DNA of 45,645 nucleotides. Source: Sphingomonadales bacterium. GTDB taxonomy: Bacteria; Pseudomonadota; Alphaproteobacteria; Sphingomonadales; Sphingomonadaceae. The first letter of the stretch is position 1, and each line of letters opens with the position of its first letter. Under the pieces are notes generated by a model. It made no database searches. It saw only the letters and a program-made list of their open reading frames with translations, and had not been told where the DNA came from. The translations under genes and the position numbers were made by a program. The stretch is taken from positions 1 to 45,645 of the forward strand of contig JAGWUH010000032.1 of the NCBI GenBank assembly GCA_028868535.1, given 5' to 3'. Below are positions 22,424 through 30,262 of this stretch, piece by piece.

Positions 22424-22460
22424 GCCCCGCCACACCGGACCGAAGGCCGGCGGGCGGGGC
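22424..22460 (-). promoter_or_regulatory. GC-rich hairpin in the ahcY 5' leader
   Basis: GCCCCGCC (22424-22431) pairs with GGCGGGGC (22453-22460), and inside it CCGG pairs with CCGG around a short loop. It lies 26-62 bases before the GTG start. It does not match the SAH riboswitch consensus as I know it. It may be a leader structure affecting ahcY translation or stability. Confidence 0.45.
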
Positions 22461-22502
22461 ACGGGATACGGGAGACTTAGCCGAATTCAGCCCGAAAAGC
22501 AA

Positions 22503-22522
22503 ATATAAAGATTTCTTTATAT
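22503..22522. promoter_or_regulatory. Perfect ATATAAAGA palindrome upstream of ahcY (probable SahR-type operator)
   Basis: The arms ATATAAAGA and TCTTTATAT are exact reverse complements around a central TT, 105 bases before the ahcY GTG. ArsR-family SahR regulators that sense S-adenosylhomocysteine are known to act on methionine-cycle genes, and AT-rich palindromes of this kind precede such genes in alphaproteobacteria (recollection). It stands out from the surrounding GC-rich DNA. No regulator gene is present in the window. Confidence 0.65.
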
Positions 22523-22543
22523 CCTTTCGGCGCGGCTAGGTAG

Positions 22544-23005
22544 TTACCGGCCACCGGCATAGGCAAGCTGCGGCCCGTCGCCCTGGAGCAGCTCGTCGGC
22601 GGCGGCGAGCAGCGGCTCGGAACCCCGGGCGTCGGCCAGCATCCGCGTGACCTGCTTGAGATCGTGGCAACCGAGCCAGGGATGGCCGCCGCCGTACTGG
22701 TTGGCGATCGTGGTGCTGATCCGGTCAAGTTCGCGATCGGCGCCGCGCTGGCCGAATTCGGCGACGAGATCGGCGCGCAGCGCGCGGGCGGCGCCATTGA
22801 GCTCGGCGAGGTGGCCGGCCTCGAAGGCCTGGAAATCGGCCTGGAAGTTGTCGACACCGGTGCGGCAACGCAGGCCGGTGACCATCAGCATGATGTCGAG
22901 GCGGCGCAGCTTCTCGGCGCTGCTGTAATCGGCGGCTACAGCCGGCATGGCAGAGGCCAGCGACAAAGCTGCGAAGCCGGCTGCGATCCGTTGCATGGTG
23001 TTCAT
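22544..23005 (-). CDS. Secreted two-cysteine hypothetical protein next to ahcY (153 aa)
   Basis: A signal peptide (MNTMQRIAAGFAALSLASAMPAVA, cleavage near AVAA about 25) leads a mature helical domain with two cysteines, Cys47 in GLRCRTG and Cys113 in PWLGCHDL, which could form a periplasmic disulfide. No catalytic motif is visible. It lies upstream of ahcY on the same strand, and the ahcY palindrome sits between them. I recall related sphingomonad proteins carrying an S-adenosylhomocysteine hydrolase label; nothing in the sequence supports such an activity, so a name transferred from ahcY is likely wrong. A GGGAGAC ribosome site precedes ATG 23005. Confidence 0.85.
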   Translation of the reverse strand: MNTMQRIAAGFAALSLASAMPAVAADYSSAEKLRRLDIMLMVTGLRCRTGVDNFQADFQAFEAGHLAELNGAARALRADLVAEFGQRGADRELDRISTTIANQYGGGHPWLGCHDLKQVTRMLADARGSEPLLAAADELLQGDGPQLAYAGGR

Positions 23006-23202
23006 CGTCAGTCTCCCTGCGCGGGGTTACCCGGCCCCGCATCATGAAGATCGCAGAGGCCGGTTAGGCAGGGATTGCAGGACGACGTTACCGGAATTTA
23101 ACCACGATCGTGCCGGCACTGGCGCGGCGCGGCGGGCGCGGCTACGGAGTGCGGCAGCGGACGACAGATCCCGCCCTTTCAAACCAGACCAAGGAGAAAG
23201 AC

Positions 23203-23682
23203 ATGACCATCGCCGTTGGCCAGAAGCTGCCCGACGTGAAGCTGAGCAAGGCCACCGAGAACGGGCCCGAAGGCGTGCAATCGGGCGAATACTTCGCGGG
23301 CAAGAAAGTGGTGCTGTTCTCGGTGCCGGGCGCTTTCACGCCAACCTGCTCCGCCAAGCACCTGCCGGGCTATGTCCAGAACGCGGCGGCGCTGAAGGAC
23401 AAGGGCATCGACGAGATCGTCTGCACCGCGGTCAACGACGGCTTCGTGATGGGCGCCTGGGGCCGGGCCTCGGGCTCGCCCGAGATCACCATGCTCGGCG
23501 ACGGCACCGGCGCGTTCGCCGAGGCGCTCGGGCTGACGCTCGACCTGACCGGCGCGGGCATCGGCAAGCGCGGCCAGCGTTTCGCGATGGTGGTCAACGA
23601 CGGCACCGTCGAGCAGCTGTTCGTCGAGGCGCCGGGCGAGTTCAAGGTCTCCGCCGCCGAGCACGTGCTGGAAAATCTCTGA
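23203..23682 (+). CDS. Peroxiredoxin (Prx5/redoxin type)
   Basis: A 159-aa thiol peroxidase that reduces hydrogen peroxide and alkyl hydroperoxides. The peroxidatic motif PGAFTPTCSAKHLPGY (Cys49) is typical of the Prx5 subfamily, as are NDGFVMGAWG and the TMLGDGTG segment. A second cysteine lies near residue 76 (EIVCTAVND), so either a 1-Cys or an atypical mechanism is possible. An AAGGAGAAAG ribosome site precedes ATG 23203 and fixes the start; the open frame extends upstream without family-like sequence. A small membrane-protein gene begins 2 bp after its stop. Confidence 0.95.
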   Translation: MTIAVGQKLPDVKLSKATENGPEGVQSGEYFAGKKVVLFSVPGAFTPTCSAKHLPGYVQNAAALKDKGIDEIVCTAVNDGFVMGAWGRASGSPEITMLGDGTGAFAEALGLTLDLTGAGIGKRGQRFAMVVNDGTVEQLFVEAPGEFKVSAAEHVLENL

Positions 23683-23684
23683 CC

Positions 23685-24038
23685 ATGTGGGGGCAGCTGG
23701 CGATCAAGGCGCTGGTTTCGGGGCTGTTGATCGCCGCTGCGTCCGAGATTGCCCGGCGCAGCCCCGGGTGGGGCGGGCTGGTGGCGGCGCTGCCGCTGAC
23801 CAGCCTGCTGGCGCTGGCCTGGCTGTGGCGCGACACGCATGACCCGGCCCGGGCGGCGGATTTCATGGCCGGCACGGCGCTTTACGTCGCAGCCGCCCTG
23901 CCCGCCTTCGCGCTGATCGCGCTGCTGCTGCGGCGGGGCGCAGGGATCGGCCTCAGCGTGGCGCTGGGCGTGATGCTGGCGATTGCCGGTACCTACGCCA
24001 TGATCTTTGCCGGGCGGCGATGGGGCTGGCCCGTCTAG
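23685..24038 (+). CDS. Small membrane protein (DUF3147-like, 117 aa)
   Basis: The 117-aa product is nearly all hydrophobic, with four likely membrane helices: KALVSGLLIAAASEIA, LVAALPLTSLLALAWLW, ALYVAAALPAFALIALLL and LSVALGVMLAIAGTYAMI. Size and pattern resemble the DUF3147 family of uncharacterised inner-membrane proteins. It begins 2 bp after the peroxiredoxin stop, so the two are probably cotranscribed. No functional residue can be named. Its end converges with folE, 4 bp away. Confidence 0.8.
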   Translation: MWGQLAIKALVSGLLIAAASEIARRSPGWGGLVAALPLTSLLALAWLWRDTHDPARAADFMAGTALYVAAALPAFALIALLLRRGAGIGLSVALGVMLAIAGTYAMIFAGRRWGWPV

Positions 24039-24042
24039 GACT

Positions 24043-24654
24043 TCAGTATCCCATCAGCCCCAGCACTTCCTTGCGGCTGCGCGGATCGTCGAGGAAGCAG
24101 CCGATCAGGCGGCTGGTGATCATGCCGACGCCGGGGGTGCGGACGCCGCGGCCGGTCATGCAGCCGTGCTGCGCCTCGATCACGACGGCGACGCCGTGCG
24201 GCTTCAGGTTGTCCCAGATGCACTGCGCGACTTCGGCGGTCAGCCGCTCTTGGATCTGCAGGCGGCGGGCATAGGCGTGCAGCACGCGCGCCAGCTTGGA
24301 GATGCCGACGACGCGGTTGCGGGGCATGTAGGCGATCGACGCCTTGCCGGTGATCGGCGCCATGTGATGCTCGCAGTGCGACTGGAACGGGATGTCCTTG
24401 AGCAGCACGACCTCGTCGTAGCCGCCGACTTCCTCGAACTGGCGCGAGAGATGGACCGCCGGGTCCTCCTGGTAGCCCTGGCAGTATTCGCGCCAGGCGC
24501 GGGCGACGCGCTTGGGCGTATCGAGCAGGCCTTCGCGCTGGGGATCGTCCCCGGACCAGCGGATCAGCGTGCGGATCGCGTCCTGTACGTGATCGGGAAC
24601 CGCGATCTTGCCGTCCTCGCCCACGGTTTCGGCGTATTCGTCGTGATCGTTCAT
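24043..24654 (-). CDS. folE: GTP cyclohydrolase I
   Basis: FolE converts GTP to 7,8-dihydroneopterin triphosphate, the first step of tetrahydrofolate (and queuosine precursor) synthesis. The 203-aa protein has the zinc-site signature FQSHCEHHMAPITGKASIAYMP, the GISKLAR helix and the C-terminal HGCMTGRGV with the second Cys ligand, all intact. The ATG at 24654 follows AAGAGGACCGC, which rules out the longer open frame. It is 13 bp downstream of the phospholipase-D-family gene on the same strand, so cotranscription is likely although no functional link is obvious. Confidence 0.97.
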   Translation of the reverse strand: MNDHDEYAETVGEDGKIAVPDHVQDAIRTLIRWSGDDPQREGLLDTPKRVARAWREYCQGYQEDPAVHLSRQFEEVGGYDEVVLLKDIPFQSHCEHHMAPITGKASIAYMPRNRVVGISKLARVLHAYARRLQIQERLTAEVAQCIWDNLKPHGVAVVIEAQHGCMTGRGVRTPGVGMITSRLIGCFLDDPRSRKEVLGLMGY

Positions 24655-24667
24655 GCGGTCCTCTTGC

Positions 24668-26188
24668 TCATTCAGGGCGGCGCAACAGGCCGCCGCGCCG
24701 GAACAGTCCGCGCCGCCGGGCCATCGGCTCGAAGATCTCCTCGGGCCGCTCGGCATCGAGCAACGCGGTGTCGGCTATCGCTTTCTCCGCATCGGTGAGC
24801 GGACGCAAGGCAAAAGCTTCGAGGTGCTTGCCGGTGCGCGGCAGCGAATCGATCAGCGCGGCCATGCCGATGCCGGTGGCGAGCCGCTCGGAAACCAGCG
24901 AATCCGGCTGGCCCGTATGCTCCGCCAGCAGGCGGTGACGCAGCGCGGTGATCGCCGGCACGATGTGGCCGTTGCCCGGGCGGGCGGCGTCCATGAACAC
25001 GTCGCATTCGCTGTCGAGGCCCATCGAGCGGTTGTTCATGTTGGCCGAGCCGACGCGCAGGATCTCGTCATCGACGATCATCAGCTTGGCGTGGACGTAG
25101 ATCGGCGTGCCGCCGCTGGTGACCGGGTAGTAGACGCGGAAGCGGTCGGCGCGATCGTAGCCTTCGAGCGCGTGCATCAGGCGGACGCGCGCGGTGTCCA
25201 TCGCCTGTTGCTGCAGCCAGCCGTCGGCGGTCAGCGGGTTGATCAGCACGATCTCGGGTGGATCGGGCTCGGCCAGGCGGGCGGCGATCGCCTCCGCCAC
25301 CCGCCGCGAGGCGAAGTACTGGCTCTCGGCGTAGATGAAGCGGCGGGCGCGGGCGATGTGCTCGACGAACAGCGCCTCGATCTCGCGCACTTCGCCGCAA
25401 TCGCGCCACCCGGCGCGGGTGCGGGAAATGCCGATGTCGACGTCGCTGAACTCCGCCCGCAGGCGTTCGGGCCAGGCGCTGTCGGCCTGTGCGCCGCACG
25501 GCGGCAGCGTCTCGCCGCCCGACTGGCGCCAGCGCAGGCGGCCCAGTTCGCCCAGCGCGGCGGCGGCATCGCCCTCGACCAGCATCGATACGTCGTGCCA
25601 CGGCGGATAGGGCTTGCCGCTGGGCTTGAGGCGACGGGGGTCGTGCTCGAGATGATCGGGCGTGTCCCAGCGGTCGGAGGTCATGTCGATGCCGCCGCAC
25701 GCGGCGAAGTTCTCGTCGATGACCACCAGCTTCTGGTGGTGGCTGCAGCCAAGCGGGTGGGCGCCATCGAAGCGGAAATCGACGTGGCGCGACCACCACC
25801 ACCGCGCGAGATCGAGGATCATCGACCCGCGCAGCACGAACTTCATCGCCCCGAAGTTCCATTTCAGCACCTTGACGCGCAGGCGGCGACGGCGCTTGCC
25901 GAGCCACATCACGAAAGCGCCGAGACGCGCGGGATAGCGGGCGCGATGCGGCAGGTTCCACCAGCGTCGGCCGCCTCCGAGGTGGATGCGGGTATCGAAA
26001 TCCCAGCCGACCATCATGATCCGCTGCCGCGCGAGCAGCATCGCGTCGCGCATCAGGTCGAAATAGGCGGCGGCATCGACGACGACGTGCGCGCGGCTGG
26101 CGCGGGCAAAGCGCCAGACCGAAGGCGAGACGCCGCGGTCGGGATCGGAATCGGACGCGGCCGGTGCCGCGAGGGGAAGTTCGGCCAT
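24668..26188 (-). CDS. Phospholipase D / cardiolipin synthase family protein
   Basis: The 506-aa product has two HxKxxxxD (HKD) motifs: SHHQKLVVIDENFAACGGID (His151, Lys153) and VHAKLMIVDDEILRVGSAN (His366), the paired half-sites of a PLD active site. Basic and Trp-rich stretches (KRRRRLRVKV, ARWWWSRH) may bind membrane lipid, but there is no clear transmembrane anchor, unlike classical cardiolipin synthase A. A phosphatidyltransferase or phospholipase role is therefore likely and the substrate is open. I chose ATG 26188 (AGGGACCGC before it) over a GTG at 26257. folE follows 13 bp downstream. Confidence 0.88.
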   Translation of the reverse strand: MAELPLAAPAASDSDPDRGVSPSVWRFARASRAHVVVDAAAYFDLMRDAMLLARQRIMMVGWDFDTRIHLGGGRRWWNLPHRARYPARLGAFVMWLGKRRRRLRVKVLKWNFGAMKFVLRGSMILDLARWWWSRHVDFRFDGAHPLGCSHHQKLVVIDENFAACGGIDMTSDRWDTPDHLEHDPRRLKPSGKPYPPWHDVSMLVEGDAAAALGELGRLRWRQSGGETLPPCGAQADSAWPERLRAEFSDVDIGISRTRAGWRDCGEVREIEALFVEHIARARRFIYAESQYFASRRVAEAIAARLAEPDPPEIVLINPLTADGWLQQQAMDTARVRLMHALEGYDRADRFRVYYPVTSGGTPIYVHAKLMIVDDEILRVGSANMNNRSMGLDSECDVFMDAARPGNGHIVPAITALRHRLLAEHTGQPDSLVSERLATGIGMAALIDSLPRTGKHLEAFALRPLTDAEKAIADTALLDAERPEEIFEPMARRRGLFRRGGLLRRPE

Positions 26189-26305
26189 GCGGTCCCTTGT
26201 CGTCTCCCCCTTCCCTACCGGCAATTTGGGACCGATCGGTGAAAAGGCAAGACGCACGACGAGGGAGGCGCCGGGATTTGGCCCGACGCCTCCGCAAGCA
26301 TCGGC

Positions 26306-28798
26306 TCAGCGGCCGAAGTGCACTTTCATCGTCATGCCGTACATGCGCGGTTCGCCAACCGTCGCGTTCTCGAAGCCGAGCTGGGCGGAACCCAGGCCGG
26401 CGGCGTAGTTGTAGTACTTCCGGCCGGTCAGGTTGGTGACGAAGAAGCCGAGGTCGACCGGCGAGCCGGCAACGCCGGTCCAGTTGACGTTGGCGTCGAC
26501 CAGCGTCAGCGACGGCAGGTAGGACCACTGCGCCAGCGCCGGGTTGGGGTTGGACCGGTCGATGTAGTTGACCAGCATGCTGTCGCGGTACGTCAGGGCG
26601 CCGCCGATCGACAGCTTGCCGTAGGCAGCCGGCAACGGCAGCGTGTAGGTCGCGCCGAGCGACAGCTTGTTGCGCGGCGACAGCGCTTCCGGATCGCCGA
26701 CCGTGAACGCCGCCTGGGTGTTGTAGGCGGGGTTGCCGGGCAGCGCATAGACCGCATCGATGCGGGTGCGCAGGTAGGTGTAGCCGAGCGTGAACTCGAG
26801 CCCGGTGAACGGCGTCAGCGAAGCCTCGACCTCCGCGCCCCAGATCTTGGACTTGCCGGCGTTCACCGGGGCCGCGGTCTGCGGGTAGAGCGCCGGATTG
26901 ATCGGCAGGAAGCCGACCTGCAACTGCTGGTCGCTGAACTTGTTGTAGAACAGCGCCACGTTGAAGGTGCCGTGGACCGCGCCCTGGAAGCTCGACTTGG
27001 CGCCGACCTCGAACGCGTCGACCTTTTCCGGGCGGACGTAGTTGAGGGTGGTGTCCGGCGCGCCCGGGGTGCCGCCTTCGGGGATGTTCGGCGCGATCGT
27101 CGCCGAACGGTAGCCGCGCGCGTACTTCGCGTAGAGCAGCAGGTCGCGGCTCGGCGTGTAGTCGAAGTCGATCAGCCAGGTCGGCTTGCTGGACTTGACG
27201 AAGAAGTGCGTAGCGCAGTTGGCGTCGGCCAGCGGGTTGGTGCAGTGGAAACCGGTGACGCCATAGGCCGGCGGCGCCGCAACCGAGAACACCTGCTGGA
27301 TCGTGTCGATGGTCTCGTGATCCCAGGTGTAGCGGATGCCGCCGGTGACCTTGAAGGCATCGGTCAGCTTGTACGACGCCTGGGCGTAGAGGCCGACGTC
27401 GTGGAACGAGGTCTGGCCGACCGTGTAGTTGATGTTGCCGATCGAGACCGGGAAGAACGCCGCCGGAATGCCGAACTGGTCCGCGAGGAAACCGCGGAAC
27501 GGATCGGTGCACTGCCGGTCCGGGCCGCTGCTGTTGCCGGTGCAGTTGGCGAATCCGGGCGACTGGCTGCCGACGGTTCCGAGCGGCCGCACGACCTCGA
27601 GATAGGCGCCGCCCTGCCAGGTCAGGCGGTTGTCGGCGGAGTTGCCGGCGAGGCGCAGTTCCTCGGTGAAGGTGCTCTCGTTGGCGGTGTCGTAGCCCGG
27701 GGGCGAAGCCGACTGCTGGAAGTTGGTCGGATAGACCACGCCGCCGGCCGGGACGTACCAGAGATCGCCGAAGATCGGGTTCTGGCCCTTCTGGTTGATT
27801 TGCGCGTAGCTGGCGATGTTCTTCACCGTCAGCGTGTCGCTGGCCTTCCAGGTGGTGGTGTTGATCACCTGCCACTGCGCGGTGCGCAGGTGGGCGTTCG
27901 AGATCGCGTTCTCCACCGTGTAGAAGCCGGCTCCCGCCTCGCGCGCCATCTGGGCAGCCGCAAAGCCGCCGAACAGGCCTTGCGTCGCGTCAGCGGCGAC
28001 GACCTTGTTGATCGCGCCGTTGTTGTTCGACACGCTGTACGAGGCGATCGTGTAGTTTTCGAGATCGGGGGCGAGATCGCCGACGATGCTGAGGCGATAG
28101 GCCCAATAGTTGATGTTCTCGAACCGGTCCGGGCCGATGCCGCTGATGTTGTTCAGGTAGCCGTCGCGGACCTGGCGGTCCATGCCGAGGCGGACGCGGA
28201 AGGTATCGGACAACGGCACGTTGATCACCGCCTGGAGGCGACGCATGCCATGGTTGCCGATGCCGCCCTGGACATAGCCCTCGAACCGGCCGGTGGGCTT
28301 CTGCGGCACGAACAGCACGGCGCCGCCGGTGGTGTTGCGACCGAACAGCGTGCCCTGCGGGCCTTTCAGCACCTGGACGTTCTGCAGGTCGAAGAAGTCG
28401 CCGACCGAGGCGCCGTCACCGACGGGCTGGCCGTTCGAAGCGCCGCGCGGGGTGACGACATCGCCGAAGTAGGTGCCGACCGACGGCGCGGTGCCGATGT
28501 CCTGCGCGAAGCCGCGGATCGCGAACGTGGTGTTGTCCTCGCCGAAGTTGTTGTTGGCGGCGAGCGACGGCGTGTAAGTCGCGAGATTCGTGGCGTTGAC
28601 GACGTTCCGGTTGGCCAGCTGCTGCTGGTTGAACACCGAGATCGAGATCGGCACGTCCTGCAGGCGTTCCTCGACGCGGCGGGCGGTGACGACGATGTCT
28701 CCGGTATCGGGGGCGGTGGCTTCCTGCGCCTGCGCCACGATCGGCGCGGCGCCGGCCAGCACAGTGCCGGCGGCCAGGAGGGACTTCCATTTCGACAT
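26306..28798 (-). CDS. TonB-dependent outer-membrane receptor
   Basis: An 830-aa outer-membrane transporter. After a signal peptide (about 1-24) comes a TonB-box-like DIVVTARR, the plug domain (VPISISVFNQQQL ... VQVLKGPQGTLFGRNTTGGAV) and a 22-strand type barrel ending in MKVHFGR. The plug motif and length are those of the large sphingomonad receptor family that imports siderophores, carbohydrates or aromatic/terpenoid compounds. The ligand cannot be read from sequence. An AGGAG site precedes ATG 28798; the open frame continues upstream without signal-peptide logic. It diverges from the E1 alpha/beta pair, so the imported compound may feed that dehydrogenase (inference). Confidence 0.94.
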   Translation of the reverse strand: MSKWKSLLAAGTVLAGAAPIVAQAQEATAPDTGDIVVTARRVEERLQDVPISISVFNQQQLANRNVVNATNLATYTPSLAANNNFGEDNTTFAIRGFAQDIGTAPSVGTYFGDVVTPRGASNGQPVGDGASVGDFFDLQNVQVLKGPQGTLFGRNTTGGAVLFVPQKPTGRFEGYVQGGIGNHGMRRLQAVINVPLSDTFRVRLGMDRQVRDGYLNNISGIGPDRFENINYWAYRLSIVGDLAPDLENYTIASYSVSNNNGAINKVVAADATQGLFGGFAAAQMAREAGAGFYTVENAISNAHLRTAQWQVINTTTWKASDTLTVKNIASYAQINQKGQNPIFGDLWYVPAGGVVYPTNFQQSASPPGYDTANESTFTEELRLAGNSADNRLTWQGGAYLEVVRPLGTVGSQSPGFANCTGNSSGPDRQCTDPFRGFLADQFGIPAAFFPVSIGNINYTVGQTSFHDVGLYAQASYKLTDAFKVTGGIRYTWDHETIDTIQQVFSVAAPPAYGVTGFHCTNPLADANCATHFFVKSSKPTWLIDFDYTPSRDLLLYAKYARGYRSATIAPNIPEGGTPGAPDTTLNYVRPEKVDAFEVGAKSSFQGAVHGTFNVALFYNKFSDQQLQVGFLPINPALYPQTAAPVNAGKSKIWGAEVEASLTPFTGLEFTLGYTYLRTRIDAVYALPGNPAYNTQAAFTVGDPEALSPRNKLSLGATYTLPLPAAYGKLSIGGALTYRDSMLVNYIDRSNPNPALAQWSYLPSLTLVDANVNWTGVAGSPVDLGFFVTNLTGRKYYNYAAGLGSAQLGFENATVGEPRMYGMTMKVHFGR

Positions 28799-29284
28799 GC
28801 TCTTGCTCCTGCAAAGCGCGATGCGCGCCGGCGTGCCCAGTCCCCCCCGGGAAGCACGCGGGATACGGATCGCGGTGGTTTGAATGACCTTTCGCCGCCG
28901 GATGGCGGCGCACATCCTCCCGGGCGGCACAAAGCCGCCACACGTTGTGTTATATGATCGCCATGCGCAACGCATGCGCCATGCAATCGATTTGCATCGA
29001 GCACTTCAGGAATGCGCGACAACATCATGCTAAAAAGGCGATTTCCGGAATCAAAGAACAATGTTCCCCGATGACGCATTCGGACCAGTGCTGTCACTTT
29101 TAAGCAACAGCAGGCCGTCGGGCGGACCTGCGCCGCCGGTCCGCGAACGCCGCCGGGGCGAATTCGGCGGCAGCGCCGGCCTTGGAGCTTGCTTCGGCCG
29201 GCACAGGCCATATCCCGGCAGCGCAGTCACGGGACGATTCCGGCCCGGGCAAGCGGACCCCAACGCCAACCAAGCGAGGCGAGG
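28799..29284. other. Divergent intergenic region between the TonB receptor and E1 alpha genes
   Basis: These 486 bp hold no convincing gene; short open frames here are Arg/Pro/Gly-rich shadows. The middle part (about 28940-29065) is noticeably less GC-rich and carries two palindromes about 20 bp apart, listed separately. It must hold promoters for both directions, but I cannot fix -35/-10 boxes with confidence. Confidence 0.6.
28963..28997. promoter_or_regulatory. Two palindromes 20 bp apart, candidate operator pair
   Basis: ATGCG-caa-CGCAT (28963-28975) and ATGCAA-tcgat-TTGCAT (28981-28997) are centred at 28969 and 28989, two helical turns apart, so both would face the same side of the DNA. 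They share the half-site ATGC. They lie between the divergent receptor and dehydrogenase genes, where a common regulator would bind. Confidence 0.45.
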
Positions 29285-30262
29285 ATGAATAGCAACAGCC
29301 CGGACGGGCCGACCCAACTCGAGATCTTCCGCAAGATGGCCTTGCTAAAGGCCAACGACGAGCGCAGCCGCAAGGTGATCAGCAGCGGCCGACTGGTCAT
29401 GCCCTACTACTCCTACCGTGGGCAGGAAGTGATCCCGAGCGCGCTGGCGGTGAACCTGCGCGACGACGACTACCTCTGCACGATCTACCGCGGCATCCAC
29501 GACATGCTCGCCAAGGGCCTGCCGCTGAAGAGCCTGTGGGCCGAGATCGCCGGCCGCGTCGACGGCACCTGCAAGGGCAAGGGCGGGCCGATGCACCTGA
29601 CCGACGTGTCCAAGGGGGTGATGGTGACGACCGGCATCGTCGGCTCGTCGATGCCGATCGCCAACGGGCTGGCCTGGGCCGCGCAGCTCGAAGGTACCGA
29701 CCAGGTCGCGGTGGCGACCTTTGGTGACGGCGCCAGCAACATCGGCGCGTTCCACGAGGCGCTGAACCTCGCGGCGGTGTGGAAGCTGCCGACGATCTTC
29801 CTGTGCCAGAACAACCGCTATGCCGAGCATACCCGGTTCGACGTCGGCACTTCGGCGGCGCAGGTCGCCGATCGCGCCAAGGGCTATGGCATCCCCGGCG
29901 TCCGCGTCGACGGCAACGATCCGGTGGCGATGTACACCGTGGCGCGCGAGGCGGTCGAACGCGCCCGCGCCGGCGAAGGGCCGACGCTGATCGAGGCGAT
30001 GACCTTCCGCTTCCACGGCCACGTGTTCGGCGATGCCGGCGGCTATATCCCCAAGGAGGAATATGCCGAGGCGGTGGCCAACGATCCCTATCCGCGCTTC
30101 CGCGCGCAGCTGATCGCCAACGGCATCGCCAGCGAGGAAGAACTCGCCGGGATCGAGGCCGGCTATGAGGCGGAAATCGACGCCGCCGTCGAGTTCGCCC
30201 TCAATTCGCCCTTCCCGGGGGCCGAGGAACTGACCTCGGATGTCTATGGAGTCGTCGCATGA
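29285..30262 (+). CDS. TPP-dependent 2-oxoacid (pyruvate/acetoin-type) dehydrogenase E1 alpha subunit
   Basis: The 325-aa product forms with the next gene an alpha2beta2 E1 that decarboxylates a 2-oxoacid or cleaves acetoin using thiamine pyrophosphate. The TPP/Mg motif begins at GDGASNIG (147) and ends at CQNNRY (Asn176-177), the normal GDG-26-NN spacing. FRFHGHVFGD near residue 245 is the conserved phosphorylation-loop region. A GAGG-like site precedes ATG 29285. The stop overlaps the E1 beta start (ATGA). No E2 or E3 gene is adjacent, so the acyl acceptor must be encoded elsewhere. The exact substrate is undecided. Confidence 0.92.
   Translation: MNSNSPDGPTQLEIFRKMALLKANDERSRKVISSGRLVMPYYSYRGQEVIPSALAVNLRDDDYLCTIYRGIHDMLAKGLPLKSLWAEIAGRVDGTCKGKGGPMHLTDVSKGVMVTTGIVGSSMPIANGLAWAAQLEGTDQVAVATFGDGASNIGAFHEALNLAAVWKLPTIFLCQNNRYAEHTRFDVGTSAAQVADRAKGYGIPGVRVDGNDPVAMYTVAREAVERARAGEGPTLIEAMTFRFHGHVFGDAGGYIPKEEYAEAVANDPYPRFRAQLIANGIASEEELAGIEAGYEAEIDAAVEFALNSPFPGAEELTSDVYGVVA

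Noticed and set aside
22399..22502. SAH riboswitch before ahcY
   Set aside because: The leader has a hairpin but not the conserved SAH riboswitch core as I know it; the palindrome explains regulation more simply.
26318..28957. 879-codon plus-strand open frame over the TonB receptor
   Set aside because: Antisense to a complete receptor with signal peptide, plug and barrel; composition is Arg/Val/Asp-rich without motifs.
29061..29288. Short open frame in the TonB receptor/E1 intergenic region
   Set aside because: Pro/Gly/Arg-rich, no ribosome site, overlaps the real E1 alpha start; more likely non-coding.
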